Notes under the pieces: generated by a model
What the model saw: the letters and a program-made list of their open reading frames with translations, nothing else
Database searches by the model: none
Told to the model about the DNA's origin: nothing
Program-made: the position numbers and the translations under genes
NCBI RefSeq assembly: GCF_031845375.1
Contig: NZ_JAVREK010000016.1
Coordinates: forward strand, 66,558 to 130,557
Length of the DNA: 64,000 nucleotides
Direction: 5' to 3'
Origin: Streptomonospora wellingtoniae
GTDB taxonomy: Bacteria > Actinomycetota > Actinomycetes > Streptosporangiales > Streptosporangiaceae
Part shown: in pieces, positions 62,475 to 64,000 of the stretch
How positions within the stretch are numbered: position 1 is the stretch's first letter
Layout: the number at the start of each line of letters is the position of its first letter

Positions 62475-63086
62475 ATGGACAAGGGACAGGCCAGTCGGCG
62501 GCGCCTACTGGACGCGGCCACCGCCGAGTTCGCCGCTCACGGCATAGCCGGTGCGCGCGTCGACCGCATCTCGGGCGAGGCGCGGGTCAGCAAGGCGCAG
62601 ATGTACGCCTACTACGGCAGCAAGGAGGAGCTGTTCGACGCCGTCCTCGCTGACCAGGTCGCAGGCGTACTCGACGCCGCGCCCCTGACAGCGGAGGACC
62701 TGCCCGGCTACGCCGTCCGCCTCTACGACGCCTACCTCGCCCATCCGCAGCTCGTGCGCCTGGCCACCTGGGCTCGCCTGGAGCGCACACCCGCCGGCCA
62801 TCTGTTCTCCGCCGAAGCCGAGCACCCCAAGATCCAGGCCATCACCGAAGCCCAGCACAGCGGGCACATCGACCCTGCCCTGCCCGCAGCCGAGGTGCAC
62901 TCCATGGTCATCTCGATGGCCATGACCTGGTCGCCGAGCAGCCTCACCTTCACCACCACAGCGGCCGACCCCGGCGCTGACCACGACCGCCGCCGGGCCA
63001 GCCTGGCCACCGCCGTAAGCCGCGCATTCTCCGCCACGGCCGCGCCGTCGGAAACGCCGCCGCGGAGCTCCGGGAACGCCCGCTAG
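62475..63086 (+). CDS. TetR-family regulator of the aldehyde dehydrogenase
   Basis: A 203-residue TetR-type repressor. The DNA-binding part reads LLDAATAEFAAHGIAGARVD and RISGEARVSKAQMYAYYGSK (residues 11 to about 52), and the C-terminal domain resembles TetR_C regulators of redox enzymes (YDAYLAHPQLVRLATWARLE). The ATG at 62475 follows GCTGGAGCC. Twin palindromes upstream are its likely binding sites. The last 40 residues are basic and Ser/Thr-rich. Ligand unknown. Confidence 0.92.
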   Translation: MDKGQASRRRLLDAATAEFAAHGIAGARVDRISGEARVSKAQMYAYYGSKEELFDAVLADQVAGVLDAAPLTAEDLPGYAVRLYDAYLAHPQLVRLATWARLERTPAGHLFSAEAEHPKIQAITEAQHSGHIDPALPAAEVHSMVISMAMTWSPSSLTFTTTAADPGADHDRRRASLATAVSRAFSATAAPSETPPRSSGNAR

Positions 63087-63203
63087 GCGCGCGGCCGGCA
63101 TCCGCGCAGCTGCGCACACCCGCCAAGCGAGGGAGGCGCGGCGACCGCTCCTGCCCGTCTCCCGCCGGCCCGCCCGCTCGGCGGGCGGGAAACCGGGAGG
63201 GAC

Positions 63204-63782
63204 TCAGGCGTGCACGATGGGCCGGTAGACGAGCTCCTGGATGCGGCCGTCGAGCGTGCGGCTCTCGACCAGTTCGAGGTCGAAGTCGGCCGCACCCTCG
63301 AAGATCCGGTCCAATCCACTCCGACCGGTGATCACCGGGAAGAACGTCACCTGGACGCGGTCGACCAGCCCGGCCGCCATCAGGGCCCGGTTCATCGACA
63401 GGCTGCCGTGCGAGCGCAGCGGCACCTCGGACTCCTCCTTGAGTCGGGCCACGACCTCGACGGCGTCGCCGCTCGCTACGGTGGCGTCCGGCCAGTCGAG
63501 CCGCTCCTCCAGCGTGGTCGAGACCACCGTCGCCGGCAGGTTGACCATCCGCGTCACCCACGGGTCGCGCACGTCGGACTCCTCGGTGCTCGAGGCCAGC
63601 ATCTGCGCGAACGCCCGGTAGGTGTTGGCGCCGAAGACCATCCGCTGCCGCCCGCCGTACAGGGCCAGGCGGTGGTCGAGCAGCTCGGGCCCCTGTTTGC
63701 CCCAGTACCCGGTCCAGTCGCCGCCCGCGGCGCCGAAGCCGTCGATGCTGGAGAAGACGTCGAAGGCGTAGGTAGCGGTCAT
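63204..63782 (-). CDS. DHFR/RibD C-terminal-like reductase (copy 5)
   Basis: A 192-residue RibD_C/DHFR-like protein: YAFDVFSSIDGFGAAGGDWT, QRMVFGANTYRAFAQML, VRDPWVTRMVNLPATVVSTT, SEVPLRSHGSLSMNRALMAA and VTFFPVITGRSGLDRIF. ATG at 63782 follows GAGGAGAGCACC. It is the fifth representative of the family in 15 kb but stands apart from the four near 50-53 kb. Its substrate is unknown. An IS110-type gene end lies about 110 bases upstream. Confidence 0.9.
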   Translation of the reverse strand: MTATYAFDVFSSIDGFGAAGGDWTGYWGKQGPELLDHRLALYGGRQRMVFGANTYRAFAQMLASSTEESDVRDPWVTRMVNLPATVVSTTLEERLDWPDATVASGDAVEVVARLKEESEVPLRSHGSLSMNRALMAAGLVDRVQVTFFPVITGRSGLDRIFEGAADFDLELVESRTLDGRIQELVYRPIVHA

Positions 63783-63890
63783 GGTGCTCTCCTCGGGTGG
63801 AGTCGCTCTGGCTCTGGAGGGCAGACCGGGCTCCGCGGCGGGATTCATCGCCGTCGGGGCTCCGGGCACAGCACCGTTGACCCTTCTATG

Positions 63891-64000
63891 TCAAGCGGCG
63901 AGATGATGCTCGATCGCGGCATGGACCCACCCCGCCCGGTCCCGGACCATGGCCCGGTAGATCACATCGATCAGATGGCGTTTGAGTACCCGGTAGGCGC
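63891..64000 (-). mobile_element. IS110-type transposase, C-terminal end (cut by window)
   Basis: The minus-strand frame entering from the right edge reads AYRVLKRHLIDVIYRAMVRD followed by RAGWVHAAIEHHLAA and a TGA stop at 63891-63893. The pattern A.R.LKR.L.D.VYR.m..D is typical of the C-terminus of IS110-family transposases. The start, the DEDD domain and the catalytic Ser lie outside the window. The left flank ends in GGCACAGCACCGTTGA, the same bases that lead into palindromic repeat copy 1. Confidence 0.6.

Overview
The window is high-GC DNA with strong third-position G/C bias. GTG and TTG starts, a four-gene conservon, two SARP/NB-ARC regulators and rare in-frame TTA codons all point to a mycelial actinomycete. 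A Nocardiopsaceae- or Streptomyces-like host is my inference; nothing here fixes the genus.

Layout. 1-0.63 kb: 3' end of an MMPL exporter, a palindromic repeat and a polyketide-synthase remnant. 1.0-3.9 kb: a conservon (cvnD-C-B-A, minus strand). 4.6-17.6 kb: an L-rhamnose regulon, with a LacI repressor divergent from ABC ATPase, two permeases, a binding lipoprotein, mutarotase, isomerase, a secreted beta-propeller protein, a fused aldolase/dehydrogenase and rhamnulokinase. Two LacI-type operators lie in the divergent promoter. 17.6-21.4 kb: TetR and acyl-CoA dehydrogenase, FKBP isomerase, ManA. 21.6-24.7 kb: GH38 alpha-mannosidase. 24.8-27.8 kb: gluconate module (gntP, gntR, gntK) with a shared palindromic operator. 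27.8-32.7 kb: IclR, LysR and GntR regulators and a MoeA homologue. 32.8-33.2 kb: tRNA-Gly, tRNA-Cys and tRNA-Val, followed by a broken tyrosine recombinase.

The most interesting region is 34.0-49.2 kb. It holds a complete thiopeptide-type RiPP cluster on the minus strand in the thiomuracin-like order A-B-C-D-E-F-G: precursor, tRNA-Glu-type LanB glutamylation enzyme, two SpaB_C-type proteins (elimination and [4+2] pyridine formation), SagB-type azoline dehydrogenase, ocin-ThiF-type leader-binding protein and YcaO cyclodehydratase with a C-terminal PxPxP. The six enzyme genes overlap end to start. A 13-bp hairpin separates the precursor from the enzymes. Two paralogous XRE-SARP-BTAD-NB-ARC regulators bracket the cluster. 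The precursor leader is clearly thiopeptide-like, but the core is unusual: only two cysteines, a Ser-Ser-Ser run followed by Ile rather than Cys, and a seven-residue segment between the expected Gly-Ala-Ser start and the SCSP motif.

49.2-58.1 kb is accessory and decaying: SDR, TPR, DHFR-like, IS5 and methyltransferase fragments mixed with intact genes for DHFR/RibD-like reductases, an aldo/keto reductase, a beta-lactamase-fold hydrolase and an IS30-type-HTH/MarR fusion. 58.1-64 kb: a large FALLP-motif membrane protein, an aldehyde dehydrogenase/TetR pair with twin perfect operators, another DHFR-like protein and the end of an IS110-type transposase. No rRNA or CRISPR array was seen.
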